A stretch of 64,000 nt of DNA from Motacilla alba alba (lineage: Eukaryota > Chordata > Aves > Passeriformes > Motacillidae), in NCBI RefSeq assembly GCF_015832195.1, contig NC_052046.1, positions 15,430,161 to 15,494,160 on the forward strand, written 5' to 3'. The notes under the pieces are model-generated. The model was given only the letters and a program-made list of their open reading frames with translations. It had not been told where the DNA came from and ran no database searches. Shown piece by piece: positions 1 to 12,200 of this stretch. The translations under genes were made by a program, and so were the position numbers. Position 1 is the stretch's first letter, and each line of letters begins with the position of its first letter.

Positions 1-250
1 AGGGTGGGAATGAGCATCAGAAACATAGAAGCCAGGCCTATTTGATTATTTAGGACATCAGAGATGTCTGCGGAAAGTGGAATATCTGACACAGGACACA
101 GTGGAGACAATATCCTTATGGAATGGTACCTGGATAGCAGGCAGAACATTACAAGAATACCAAATGACACTAGAAACCAGACTTAAGTAACTGAATTGGT
201 CATTTAAGGTCATTTATTTAAGGTCAACATCTGACACTATTCAGATATAT

Positions 251-330
251 GATCACACACACATACATGTGTATAGTCAGTACATATATGTGTATGTATT
301 ATATGTGTAGGTATGTGTATACACATAAAT
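251..330. repeat. degenerate (CA/TG, TA)n microsatellite
   Basis: Mixed CACACACA, TATATGTGTATG and TGTGTATACACATA blocks form an imperfect purine-pyrimidine alternating stretch of about 80 bases. Such alternating sequence is a known source of slippage and of Z-DNA potential. No protein-coding meaning is seen in frames crossing it. Confidence 0.85.
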
Positions 331-3009
331 GCACATGAAGAGAAGCTGGCAAAAACTCAAGATATTGTTGAAGGACTTTGCATGGGTGTTGGGGCAGAGT
401 TTCACTTTGGTGTAACTCATACTGCAGGCTGGCAGATGTTTGCCCTGTTTCTGCCTGAAGGAGATTGCAATCCTAATAAATTTGTAAACCACGATAAGAG
501 TTCTGACATAGTAAAAATAAAGCACTTCAGAGAAAATCAAAGCTAAGATGAACTCAGGGCCAATTTTCAGAAGAGAACACTTTGTATCTGTCTGAAAAGG
601 CAGAGCATGGGCACAAGCCTGAGTATTTTTAGCTTGCTGCACATCAATTATTTTATGCTAACTGTACAGGTGTACGCATTTTCCCCACAGAAGATCATTG
701 GTAGGTTGCCCTTTTTCCATGGGCTGAGAAACTCTTCCTCATAACTTCAGTTTAATGCATTAAAGACTATGCACACAGGGGATATTGCAGAGTAATGAGA
801 AAGTACAACCTGTGCATGACTGTAAAGGTTGAGAATGGAGAATGAGATTGAGATTGCCCTGAGACATCTTGACTGACCCAAAATTTTAGTTTGCTGGAAA
901 TCAGTGGTGTATAAACCCAGACTAATAATATTTTGCATGAAAGAAACATTTCCAAGTAATGAAGGTCCATTTTCTGTAATTGGCCCGATGTTCCTATACC
1001 CTGCAATGTTGCCCAATGCTCCTATACTCTAGTGATCTCTCACCGGTTTTGCTGACTTCCTGCATTTCAGCTATTTCTTTAAATAAAAATTCCATGTAAT
1101 AAGTTTTTTTCCCTCTCTGAAAAATTTGCTGCATCCCTTAAGAAAATTGAAGCAACTGATATTTTTTCTAAGCAGTTAATACTCTGCTTAGGTTTAAACA
1201 GACGTTATAATTTGCTGTGTTCCTTTTAGAAAAGTACTTAAGTTTTCCTGAGTTGAATGGGATATTGAAGAATTGGAGTCTTTCTGAGATTTATTCAATC
1301 AAATACAAAATCTTTATTCATGCCTCTATAAAACACATCAATTTTAAAGTCAAAATGAGCCACTAGAGCACACAGTCCAACCTGCTCTGTAATAAACCAA
1401 AGAACTCACCCAGATATGCCGATGTAAGGTAAAACATACTATATAAACTGCTAAATTAAAAGTCAAGCACTTATGCAGCTGAGGAAGCAGAATCTCATTT
1501 TAACATGATACATTAGGGCAGTACTATATTGATATAAAACACAAATCTTATATATATCTCTTATTCAAGTAGCAAGGCATTTTCAAGCAGTAGAGAGTAA
1601 TAATTCCTGGCTAAATGGAATCTCTTTGCACTTTTTAAGCATTAGGGAAGGAAAGAACAGAGAATGATGTAGCCTAAAAGTCTTTAGTGGAGAGATTTTT
1701 TTCCAGATGCTACTGCAACTCGCTTTGGGGATCAAAAAATTCCCAACTGGTACAACACTATTTGATGAGCACTTCTTTTTTCTTCAGATTCTTCTTGAGT
1801 ACTCTGTATGCATTGTTATAGGATGAGATCAGCTTCCAGTTGTGCAATTAGGAATGTGAATAACATCTGCCACATTTGGTTTGTTCACTCATGTGAACAC
1901 CCAAGGGAGTGAAATGCATAGAGGACTGCTTTGTTTGGAGAAGGGGCAAGGTAACATATTTTATAATTTTATCTCTCCACTGGCTGAGGTTACGTCCTTA
2001 TATTAAAGAAGGCAAGATGAATAAACATACTTTGAACTTGATGAGAAAATAAAACAGCTTTTGAGAATCTCTTCTTGAAGGTTTTTATGACTCAGCCTCT
2101 GATCAGTCCCCTTCACCACCATTTCATCATAAAATTTTTGAGAGAGTAAGCAATTTGTCCTAGTGCCAGTACCACCTGTTTGATGCATATTGCACTTTTT
2201 TTTGGTCTAAGCTGTAAAAGCCTTGTGGTTCCATAAAGAGATAAAAATGAGAGAGGCAAGGAGTTGAAGTTACAGACCAGAAATTCCAAACTATTAGCAA
2301 TATTAGCACTCCATGCCCTTTCCATAGAGTCAGTAAACAGGTTAAAGACAAGTTGCATTCCATCAGGATCCATAGCTTTTCAATTAGTGCCAGACCTTCC
2401 ATTGTTTCAGGAAAGCTTCAAAAGGCAAACAGGATTACTCTACTGGAAAATGCATCCTTCATACTCATTAATTAATGGAGAAGGAAAATGAAGAAGGGGA
2501 AGGTATTCCCACATGAGGCTAGCTAAACATTAGCTTCTGCTTTCTTCTTTTTATGTTTTTTCTATCCGGTAGAAGTGTTCCACCTTCTAATAACCTTTTC
2601 TCTATACACTATATATTGTCACTACAAAAACATTAATCAAATAAGTCCTAAATTTTTATTGGAAAATCTTTCCAATACTTCATCTCATTTCCAACTGTAT
2701 GGATTCAGTTATGAAAGCACAACACTCAGATCTAAGCAAAGATATCAAACTCTTAACAACAACTGAAACTCTTAGTAGTAGTTTTTCTGTTGGACCAGTG
2801 AAGCTGCAGCTCTCAGAGGTCCTTCGTACAGCACGGGATACAGTAAGATTTGAAGGCTACGTGCACTTCTTCTTAGGATAAAATATGATCTAAAATATGA
2901 TTCCATAATAAAATAAAAAAATGTTTGTGTCATCTACCGTTTTCATGATGGTCCCCTCTGTGCAGGTGGACTTTAAATGTCTTTGTTTCAAGGGGTTTTT
3001 ATGTACATT

Positions 3010-3013
<4 letters not shown>

Positions 3014-3041
<28 letters not shown>
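3014..3041. repeat. (AT)n microsatellite
   Basis: About 13 uninterrupted AT units are flanked by a CATA-rich lead-in and by TTTTGCAATATTGCAATATT, which itself holds a doubled GCAATATT. The tract is likely to be length-variable between individuals. Confidence 0.95.
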
Positions 3042-3042
<1 letters not shown>

Positions 3043-3478
3043 TTGCAATATTGCAATATTTCAGTTAATGATATCATCAAAGGTTTCCTCTGCAATGATA
3101 TTTTATTCCACAATGATGAGCTCTACCTTTTAGTTTTAGGCTACTTGATTTCACTGGATGTATTCTCTAGCCTTTCAAGTTTATTTGTATTGGGCAGGAA
3201 GCCAATGGTGATAATGCATGGAAACCAGGTAGCTGTCAGGACTATTGCAGCAGCATATCTAATTTTGTTGTATTATAGCTGTCACAAAACATTAAGTAAG
3301 AGATTATATAAAGTATGTCTAGGCCAAATAGTTTATAATGTAATAAACTAATAAAATTTTGAACAAGTTAAAACATGATCCCTTTAATTTTTTTTACTCC
3401 ATGTTTTTCCTGCTTTGCTCTTGTTATTCCCCATTCTTTTCTAAATCATTGCTGAAAATCCAAATGGAACTGTGAACA

Positions 3479-3497
3479 CATGTCTGTCTGTCTGTCT
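3479..3497. repeat. (TGTC)n short tandem repeat
   Basis: Four to five copies of TGTC occur in a row, followed by TATTTATACATATT. Confidence 0.85.
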
Positions 3498-4929
3498 ATT
3501 TATACATATTTAAAGTTTTTTTTCCAGTAATGCCGCAAAGATCCTTTATGCATTTCTGCTCCCCTGGCTATCTTTTTAACGCTCCTGGGCAAGAAAATAA
3601 CTCTGACAGCCTCAGTGTTCTTTGCCAACGGTGAAGTTTTAATCTTGCTTAGGTCTTCCAGATGTTACAGCAATACAATAAAATCACAAATGGAGATACT
3701 TCTTTGGCCCTAGAGTGGCACAAATACATTTTTAGCTCCATTTTATGAATAAAATATTCATCAGTAATAGAGTGTTATGCCATGTCCATTTCAGAAAATA
3801 GAAGCCACAGGAAACAGCACATTCTGTCTGAAGAGATGTGGAAGTGGAAAGCACTGACTTGATAGCCAAGATGGCAGTGCTGTACAGAGTCCTTAAGGTG
3901 TCTCTAGAGATAACAATTCTCCATGGAGAAAAAAGATTTAGAATAAGTAATTGCAGAACTATCTGTATGAGAGATTAAAGCAAGATATCAATAAATTTAC
4001 CGATTGAGCTGCTTTTGCCATGGTTTTAATATGAATCTGACATCTGGGTCCTTCACATCTCCCATATATTCCTCAATCTGAAAGACATCTGGACTTAAGG
4101 TTAAAGAAAAAAACAATCAAGATGCCACATATTTGCACCTCAGGGTCTAGCCCTGTGCTTCAACATTAAAACTGAAGATAGTCTCAGTGCAGAAGGTGGT
4201 TAACAACACTCATCTCTCTCCTAATTGCTATTCCTTCCATCTTAATGAACTAACTCAAGCACTTAGACAATGTGAATACTTTCTTTCCTCCCACAAAAAC
4301 TAAATTAAATAAGAACTGTGATAAAGTGATTGCTGCAGAATCAATACAGTTGTGTTTTGCTCTTGAATTTAACATGTCAATTTAGCCTGATTAACCATGA
4401 TGTTAGGTTTAAAGACATATGGTAGAACATGAAAGGACAGCTGTCTACACAGTTTCAGTGGGACAATGTTTGCGTGAAAGACCCCAAGTGTGGTAGTATT
4501 GCAGATCTTTCAAGCGAATTTCTACTCATCACTGTTCTCTGGAAGGCTTTCTCTGCAAATTTCTGCTAACCCTTGCCGTTATTGTTAACAAAAACAGTAT
4601 TGTTCTTTCCCTGGTTCACTGGCACGTTCTTCCCTGGTTCTCTTATATTTCATTTCAAAAAGAAGGGAAGGTTGTGCTCAGTCTAACAATAAGAGGGTGG
4701 GAATGGGTTTTTTTCCCTGTCATGTAAACTGTGATTAATAGATAATAATTTTTTCAAAAATTGCTTGCTACCACTTGCTTTTTGTCTGAACATTGAATCT
4801 GACAATGTCAGTTGCATTTACTGTGAAAGAGTAAAGACTAAAACTATGATGAAACATAAGCTAAAGAATAACTTATTTTGAGTCAGACTCTCTTCATTGC
4901 AAGGATTCTGGAATCCAGGAAACAGAGGT

Positions 4930-4962
4930 GGGAGAAGGGGGAAGGGCGGAAGGGATGGGGGG
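4930..4962 (+). other. G-quadruplex-type motif
   Basis: G runs of three (4930-4932), five (4937-4941), three (4944-4946), three (4952-4954) and six (4957-4962) are separated by loops of two to five bases. This meets the usual rule of four G3 runs with loops of one to seven. It is the strongest such motif outside the CR1 copies in an otherwise A/T-rich region. No promoter or exon was recognised beside it. Confidence 0.8.
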
Positions 4963-7900
4963 CGTGAATTTTCTCCTTCATCCTTCCTTCGGTTCCCTGA
5001 TAACAGTACTGACTGACTGAGACGCAGCAGCTCACAATGGAGGAGTGGTGATCAGCTCTAATTTGCCCTATTTCTTCCTGTCTCAAAGAAGTGAGACAGC
5101 CCAGGCTGCCAAAATGTGGCCTAGAGTTCCCCAGGAAAAGTCAAACTGGAAACCCTGCAGCAGAAAGTTGGGCTTTAAAAGTGTGAAGAAGATGCAGGAT
5201 GAGACTCGGGTGGAGATTTCTGATGTGTAGCTAATGCACTGTAATTTCAGTCCCATTAGACTTGGCACAACTGTGGCTCCAAGCTGCTCATACAGATTGT
5301 CAGTAATGTAAAGGTACAAAATCAGATAATCAGAAAAGAGACAGTAAAAATAGGTTTCTGTAGAAATTTAGTCACCTGTAGCATTTTTAAACAAGACTCT
5401 TTCCCATCATTTTTACTAACCTAATGCAATTTTATTCAACCTATGCACAAAGACTCATTAAAAGTGCAGAATTTAGAGCATTCATGGCTAGAGTTAGATT
5501 CTCTTGTGCAATTTCGGGGGAACCTGGAACCCAAAGACACTTAAATTTATCTGCTTAGTTCCAATAATAGTCTCCCAATGGTGCTATCTAGGCAAAAATT
5601 AATTACATATGTATATTTATTTTTAACTATTTTTACCCAAACACTTCATAAACACTAGATATCTGGAATTTGTATCTGTAGGCTTGAGAAACGTACTCAG
5701 CTGTAATAATTGAGTTGAATTGTTGGCTTTTGAACTGAATTCAGTAACAGAAAACTGCTTCAGATAATGTAGATTTCAGAAATTAGAGGCATGAAAGTGT
5801 CTAACAAAGCTACAACAAACCTAGTATAAGGAGTCATTGTATCCTGCTGCTGAAACAGTTAACAAGTAATTTGGCATACCACTGGGTAGTAATTTCTCCT
5901 ATTTTAGTGGAGCTAGAGCCGGCATTCAACCTCAAAAAAATATTTCATTCAAAATACTGCTCATGGACTTTTTTATTTAAAGGAATTCATAAACCATAAC
6001 AAAGCTTTTTCAGCAGAAATATTGCAATGGAAAAAGGGACTTTTCATCCTGCATTCCCTGCCATTGTTGAGATTCTTTACATTTTACTGTCAAGAAAACT
6101 ACATAAGTACTAGCCTTGTTTAAAAGAAGAGGACTTGGTGAGTATTATACAGGGCTCTTGACAGTTTGTTTCCTTTAGGTACCATGATTTTACATTTGAA
6201 TTTGACCCAAGTGATGTGCTGAGAAGTGTTCAGCTGATAAAAAAGAGTCTTCTGTGAAACGGTCATATTTTTGGCTCATTTTAATAGGCAGTGGTTTCAT
6301 GTCAAAGAGACACTTCACATTTGTTACAATTGGCAGCATTGTTATTTTTTTTAGGAAGCTATAAAGCCCTGATTGGAGCTGCAGCAAGCTTGTCACCGGA
6401 GACTCAGATTCAAGCTCTTTCTGTTGTACAAGCCCTCTGCAATTTGCTTGGCAGGAAACTGGCATGAAAATTGTGCCACTGAACTAATAAGAAAGAAAAA
6501 CTCCTTGAAGCTGGTCAAATTTTGGACACCCTCACGTTAACTGTTCAGACTGAGACAACGGCCTGACCTTAATTACTGAATATGTGGTTTTTAGTTTGAA
6601 TTCAGAAATCTGGTTTATACAGCTGTGCTGTTTGCCTCCTGGTTGCCCCTTTTTTCTTTGTTAGTGGCTATATTCAAGGAAATTCAAAAGGCAGGAGTAG
6701 TAGAAAATGTGTGTCTAAATTTCACGAAAATCGATGCAAGCAGGAAAGATCCAACTCAGTGCTCCCATTGAGGGGCAGCCTTGGCAGCAGGCTGTTTGCC
6801 AAACGTCACAGTGGTGCTGGCTGGCTAATTAGCCAGCACAAGGCTTGGGAACCAGCTGCAGCACTGATGCTGTGGGTGAAGGCGAGAGGGACCGGGAACC
6901 AGAAAGGAGCTGCTGGGCTTGGAGAATAGAACTGGAGGGATTTGTTGGACAAATGGTAGGAATCAGGCTTTGTTAATTGCATTACCCCTCAACAACTTCA
7001 ACTGGTCTTAAATGTGTGATGTAGAAGGAAGTTATATGCTGTTATAAAAGGAACATGAAAACAGAAATATTTTGGTTGGAGCAGAAATAGTGGGGGGAAA
7101 AAACACCCAGATATCTTTCTATTTCTGGGATAGTGAGCTCAATTAAAAAAACAAAAGGTACTGAAAGTTATTGTTTTATTTTGAAGCTTGTTGCCTTTAT
7201 TCTATAGTTTGATTTGCTGGGTGACCAGTGAACAATAAGAGATATAATTATTTTAAGAGAAAAATATTCATTTATATTACAAGTAATTTCTATACATGAG
7301 AATTGTTTCTAAAGGTGTGTTTCAAAATCTCTTAGGTAAAACTCATTCTGAACCTATTCCTACTAAGATAATAACACAACAACACAGTGCAAGGTTTAGA
7401 AATATTTTAAATAATAATATAAAAATACAAAATAAATTAAAAAATACTGCTGTGAAGCCAAAATATTTTTCTTTCTAAGAGTATAGGGGAATGAAAGGCA
7501 CTGAGAGGACAGAGATAAAAACCTGCACAGGAAACACACTTGAATACTCTGATGCTAGCAACTACTCCTTGCAAACCCTTTTCGTGCACAGTCATTGCCT
7601 CCCATGGAGGCTGTTTGGGCACATCACTCAGGCAGAAATCATTGCTGTCCACTGACACTTGGCAAGACAGGAGGGACTAGTTGGACGGCAGGAATTTACA
7701 TCCACTGCAGCATTTGGAAAGGACATGTCTGCAGTCTTCTTGGATGCTTAACTAACATACTGGGCAACTCGTTAGGAAACAGAACTATGTCCCCACCAAT
7801 CTTTCCACAATTCTCTCTGATGATTGAGGTAAAATCTCACTAAACTCAGAAGTTTTAGCCATGAACTTCAAGACATAAATATAAACATTTGCCAAACTCT

Positions 7901-9039
7901 GAAGCAGATGTTTCTGTGCATAAATTGCTACCATATACTCTGTGATGGCAATCCATTACAAAAATTTTTCTTCTTCTTTAAAAAAATAGAACACTTTAGT
8001 GTTAATATAAGCCATAGACTTTGTTAACATTTAAAGTTAAATGCTATTATTAGTTTAGAATCACATACACATCTGCATGAAATCACTAGGAGTCTTTTCA
8101 TTATCTTCCAGGATGAGATGATGAACTGCTGAAAGAGAAGGAAAGAGTTGTTATGGATCTCAAATTTCACAAGTATGAAATAAAAGGGAAAAAAAGGAAA
8201 AAAAATTCACCATCAAATATGTAAAAAGCCCAATGAAAAGTTAGTAGGTTGGCTGATCATCTGGTCTGATAATACTTCTATAAGCTTTATTGTGAGCTTC
8301 ACTGTAATTTATTTAAAGACTTGCACGATACAAACCATAAACTCCTAGTGACCAACTGAGAATTTTCCTTTTGTTATTTAAACATCACATGACTCCGTTT
8401 TCATTAGTGAGATAGCTGTGTCAGTTTAAAAGTCCTAAACACCGCAAATGGGTGTTCTAATCTTATTCAAATGTTTTGAAAATCCTAATTCTCTCTAATT
8501 GCTAAGCAAATGGTATGCAGTAAAATGAAGAATGGGTGTTAAAATAAAATGGTTTATAATACCTGGCACAATTCCCAGAAATCAAGCCATTTCACATCCT
8601 TGATGCACTGACAAATATGTTTTTGTTTTTTTTCCTCAGTCAATGTAAACAAACATTGTGGTGGTGGCTGGGGGGAAGGCGGAAGGTTTTAGGACTAGCT
8701 TTGTCCTTGTCTACAGCACATCTCCACCCCCTCGCTGCTCCCAAGCGCTTCTGCAGATCTCATTTCCCGCATTACTGCAGCATAAAGGAAGTTTAAAAGA
8801 GCAGCGTGTATACTTCATAGGAAGGTAATAAGGCATTGCAAGACTAACTTCACACTTCGCTCGTCTGTCAAGGGGGTCTCCCCTTCCCAACAATACCCCA
8901 ATGTTTTGGTAGGCAGGCTCCAGCCCACTTAGCCAGCTAGGAGGCACGGGTGGAATGCCAGGTATGTCTACAGAGCAAAGTAGCGCAGGCAGCCTGACGC
9001 CAGGAGAGAATAGGCAGGTACCTATTGAGTTACAGGATT
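4963..9039. other. non-coding stretch, no gene seen
   Basis: No frame longer than 91 codons occurs and none resembles a family. The block 6740-6930 is richer in G+C than its surroundings and holds the TAATTA palindrome. The stretch at 8640-8700 is G-rich (GTGGTGGTGGCTGGGGGG) but lacks four proper G3 runs. Confidence 0.55.
6820..6837. other. 18-bp perfect palindrome centred on TAATTA
   Basis: GCTGGCTAATTAGCCAGC is its own reverse complement. The TAATTA core is the generic homeodomain-binding site. It lies in a locally G+C-richer block (about 6740-6930). Just upstream, TTGGCA (6781-6786) and TGCCAA (6797-6802) form NF-I-like half-sites facing each other. A regulatory role is inference only. 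Confidence 0.75.
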
Positions 9040-9240
9040 TCTACAAATCTAATCCACGTGTAATGTGAGACTTATTACAGAGTCAGCCTCTGCCAGGGCT
9101 GTGAAAAGTCTGGGGATATGAACAGCCCCAGAAACAATGATCCCAGTTAACTCATTGCAACCCAACATTGGTTAACCAAAACTGGAGTCTCTTGTAAGTG
9201 TAATTTCTTAAACAGTAATTACAAGCTGTATCTTATCAAG
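9040..9240. promoter_or_regulatory. possible regulatory patch: E-box, GTTAAC sites, 12-bp palindrome
   Basis: CACGTG occurs at 9055-9060, GTTAAC at 9146-9151, and the palindrome TTGGTTAACCAA at 9168-9179. The two GTTAAC cores start 25 bases apart. GTTAAC is the half-site type of HNF1/POU-homeodomain factors, but the full GTTAATNATTAAC consensus is not present. No gene is visible nearby, so any enhancer role is a guess from motif density. Confidence 0.25.
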
Positions 9241-12200
9241 CATTTAAAAGCAAATGCAAGGAATTATTGATAAAGTGGTGGGTGACACTGGGTCTACTGC
9301 AACACTGCATATTGCTAAGGAAGTTTATATTTATTGACCAAAATGTGTAATATATGCAAATTAAGCAGGAGCATTTAACGCATGGGAAGCATTTCAATAC
9401 ACCTGAAGCAATAATACCATTCTCAACAGATAGTAATACCAAGAGAAGGAAAAAATCAAATGTTATTACATAAAAAAAGACTCCTAGTTGAGGTTTTTAT
9501 GCTCACTGGGAATAAGCTGCAACAATTAAAAATAATTGTATGGTACAAATCTGGAAAGTTCTTCGGTCTCTATTAGTTGGAATGAGAATCCTGATAACTC
9601 ATTTGTCTACTCATTCAGCATCTTTTCAGTCATTCACCTCTGGTATTCTCAGCTAACAATCTTTCTCTTACATGATATTTTACCTGACTTTGACAAATTA
9701 TGAAGCAGAACCTCTCTCAACCAATTACTATTTAATTTGGATGCTTTTGGCCATAAAAAATGAAATTATTTTATATTGTTAAGGATTAAGATTAAGGAAT
9801 GCTTGCATTTCTAGAAATTATCTGCATTGTTCAGATCATATTTGAAAGCCAGAAAGTCAGAAATGGTAATAAACAATGTTGAATCCACACTCAGAGTTGC
9901 ACCTTGCAACAGACCAGTTATTTTGTTCCTTCCCTCAGGCTATTTAATAGCTACATGACACCTTTAGAGAAGGTCAACTGCTATGGGGTCTGATATTATC
10001 AGTTCATCACTGATACCCATCTGGCTATTTATTGACACATATTTTTTACTCTAGCAACCAAAAACAAACAAGACTTTGGAAGAATAGTGGCCAGTTATCA
10101 CAGAAGTTTCAAATTGGCTCAGGCTATGTTAAGAATCCTTATTTTGCCGTTAGTCACCATTTTGTGATTTTATAAAATTGGACTTTAGAGATCACCTGTA
10201 ATTGTAAATAAGACTTCTCCTTGATGCTAGAATAACAATGTAGAAACCCTTTACTGCTTTTTACTTAGAATATGAATATGGAAAACATATTTCATATTTT
10301 ACATATTTGACCCAAGTGATGTGGAAAGATTGCGTCTCTTATTTTTAATGTTTTACATAATTTGAGAATATCCTGTATCTGTAAAATTGGAATAAGTAGA
10401 CAGATAACTGGGATTTCAAGATGTCTGATATTAAAATATGAAGAATAAGCATTGCTGGAACCACCTGGGTGTCTTTCAATGATACTGTCTTGGGCAAGAG
10501 CAAAAAAGAAATTAAAATCTGCAGAAGTGAACATCGCAGTATCATGTTTGGAGCACTAGATCCCAGTATGGAAGTAACCAATACTCACTGCTTGAGGGAG
10601 GCAAAATATCTCCTAACAGGTTTTGTGAGAGCTGCTATCCTATGGAGGATGTCCTGTAAACCAACAGGAAAATACCAAAGATGTGACTTTACTAAATAGT
10701 TGTTCAGGATAAATCTTTGCTTAGCACTAGCTGGACAACCCTCTTACTCTGTACAGCCTGGAAGAAAGGTTTTATGGCAATTTTCACAACTTTTTAAAAA
10801 GACGAAACCTCTCCATTCACTTCTTGGACCTGCCATGCAAACTAAGGATTTTAAAACCATCCTTCACAAGAAGAAACCTCAATGATCTTTGATTGTAAGT
10901 AGCGACAACCAAAAGTCTGAACAGAATATGACATTTTGGAATATCATATCCCCTACTTACATACAATTCCAGTATTTCACCTATTTCACCAAACAAGAGC
11001 AAAGTAACTTATTTCCTACTGAGTAAAAAAATAGTGAACGTTCAAAAGGAAAGTTCAAAAAAATTGCTTCTTCTTGATTTTACACAGTAGCTGCAAATGC
11101 TTGTATATTTACTTTATTAAAATTTACCACACCATATGTCAGCAGAAAGTTTTAACTTCATTTTCTGAAGATCTGGACAGAAGTTTGATGCTTAAAATTT
11201 AGGTTGTTACATTAAGTCTCGTCTCGTTCTAGTGTTCTTTACTCCTCCTTTCAAGTAGTCTTATCCATGCTTAGCCTCTGTGGTAGGTAAAAAGACATTG
11301 TTAATCAATGCTTACATTGTGTAGTCCCCTAAGAAATAGCATTCAAAATCTGGAAAAGTAAGAATGTACAGGGTAATTTACTGTAATCTTCTCAGTACTA
11401 TGGACACTTTTGATAGGAGTGATATGCATCTGAAAAGGTACTAACTTTTAAGACAGTCTTCCTGAAGCTATAAGCACATTAAATCAATGAGACTGTATGT
11501 TGCCTTTAAAGAAAAATTAGGAGTAAGACGGAGACTTTCAGTGACCTCACCTCGTAGGTTCCACCAAATATTACAAAAATGGTATTCCGTGTGTCAGATT
11601 TATAGAAACTTTTCCTTTCTCTTATTTTCTGGATGGTATTTTGGGATTTGTTTCAAGATTGGGGTGTGTTTATGCAGGTATTCTGTTGGAGACTGACCTT
11701 ATAATATTTTCACATTGACATCAGGCTTGTAGATTTAAGTATAGTTACAGTAACATTAACATGTGAGTAAATGTATTTTGATAGCCAGCTTCCTTCCTTC
11801 CTCCCCATTAGTCACATGTTCATAATGTGTCCATGCTAATCATCCAAATTTATTATCCCAAAAGGTCTGCAAACTAGAATTAAGAAATCAGAAAAATTTG
11901 TACATTTTAGATCACACTCCCGAAAATATTGAAACATTGTTTTCATGTCTCCATTTAAATTATTCTAGTTCTGTTCTGAATTTAATTTGTGTATGAGATT
12001 ATTTCTTTTTTCTCTAATAGCTCTAGAAGAGATTTAAAATCTTGGTTTTATATTTCTAAGCCTCTTGCAAAAATCTCTTGCATGTTAATTCCAAACCCAC
12101 AACATTCTCTTTCCTGAAAGTCTTTGCAACCTTTCAGATGTGTACAAGATAATCCATAAGTAATTCATTTAAATATTATTTAAAACACTCATGGGAAATT

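Larger units (their letters stand above)
1..4929. other. non-coding A/T-rich stretch, no gene seen
   Basis: Apart from the microsatellites at 251, 3014 and 3479, I see no gene. There is a small 12-bp-period doublet of TAAAATATGAT at 2879-2901. The open frames (up to 124 codons at 2977-3351) include the microsatellite translated as Tyr-Ile repeats and show no domain. Confidence 0.6.

Noticed and set aside
2977..3351. 124-codon open frame
   Set aside because: It translates the (AT)n microsatellite into Tyr-Ile repeats and has no domain, partner exon or codon signal.
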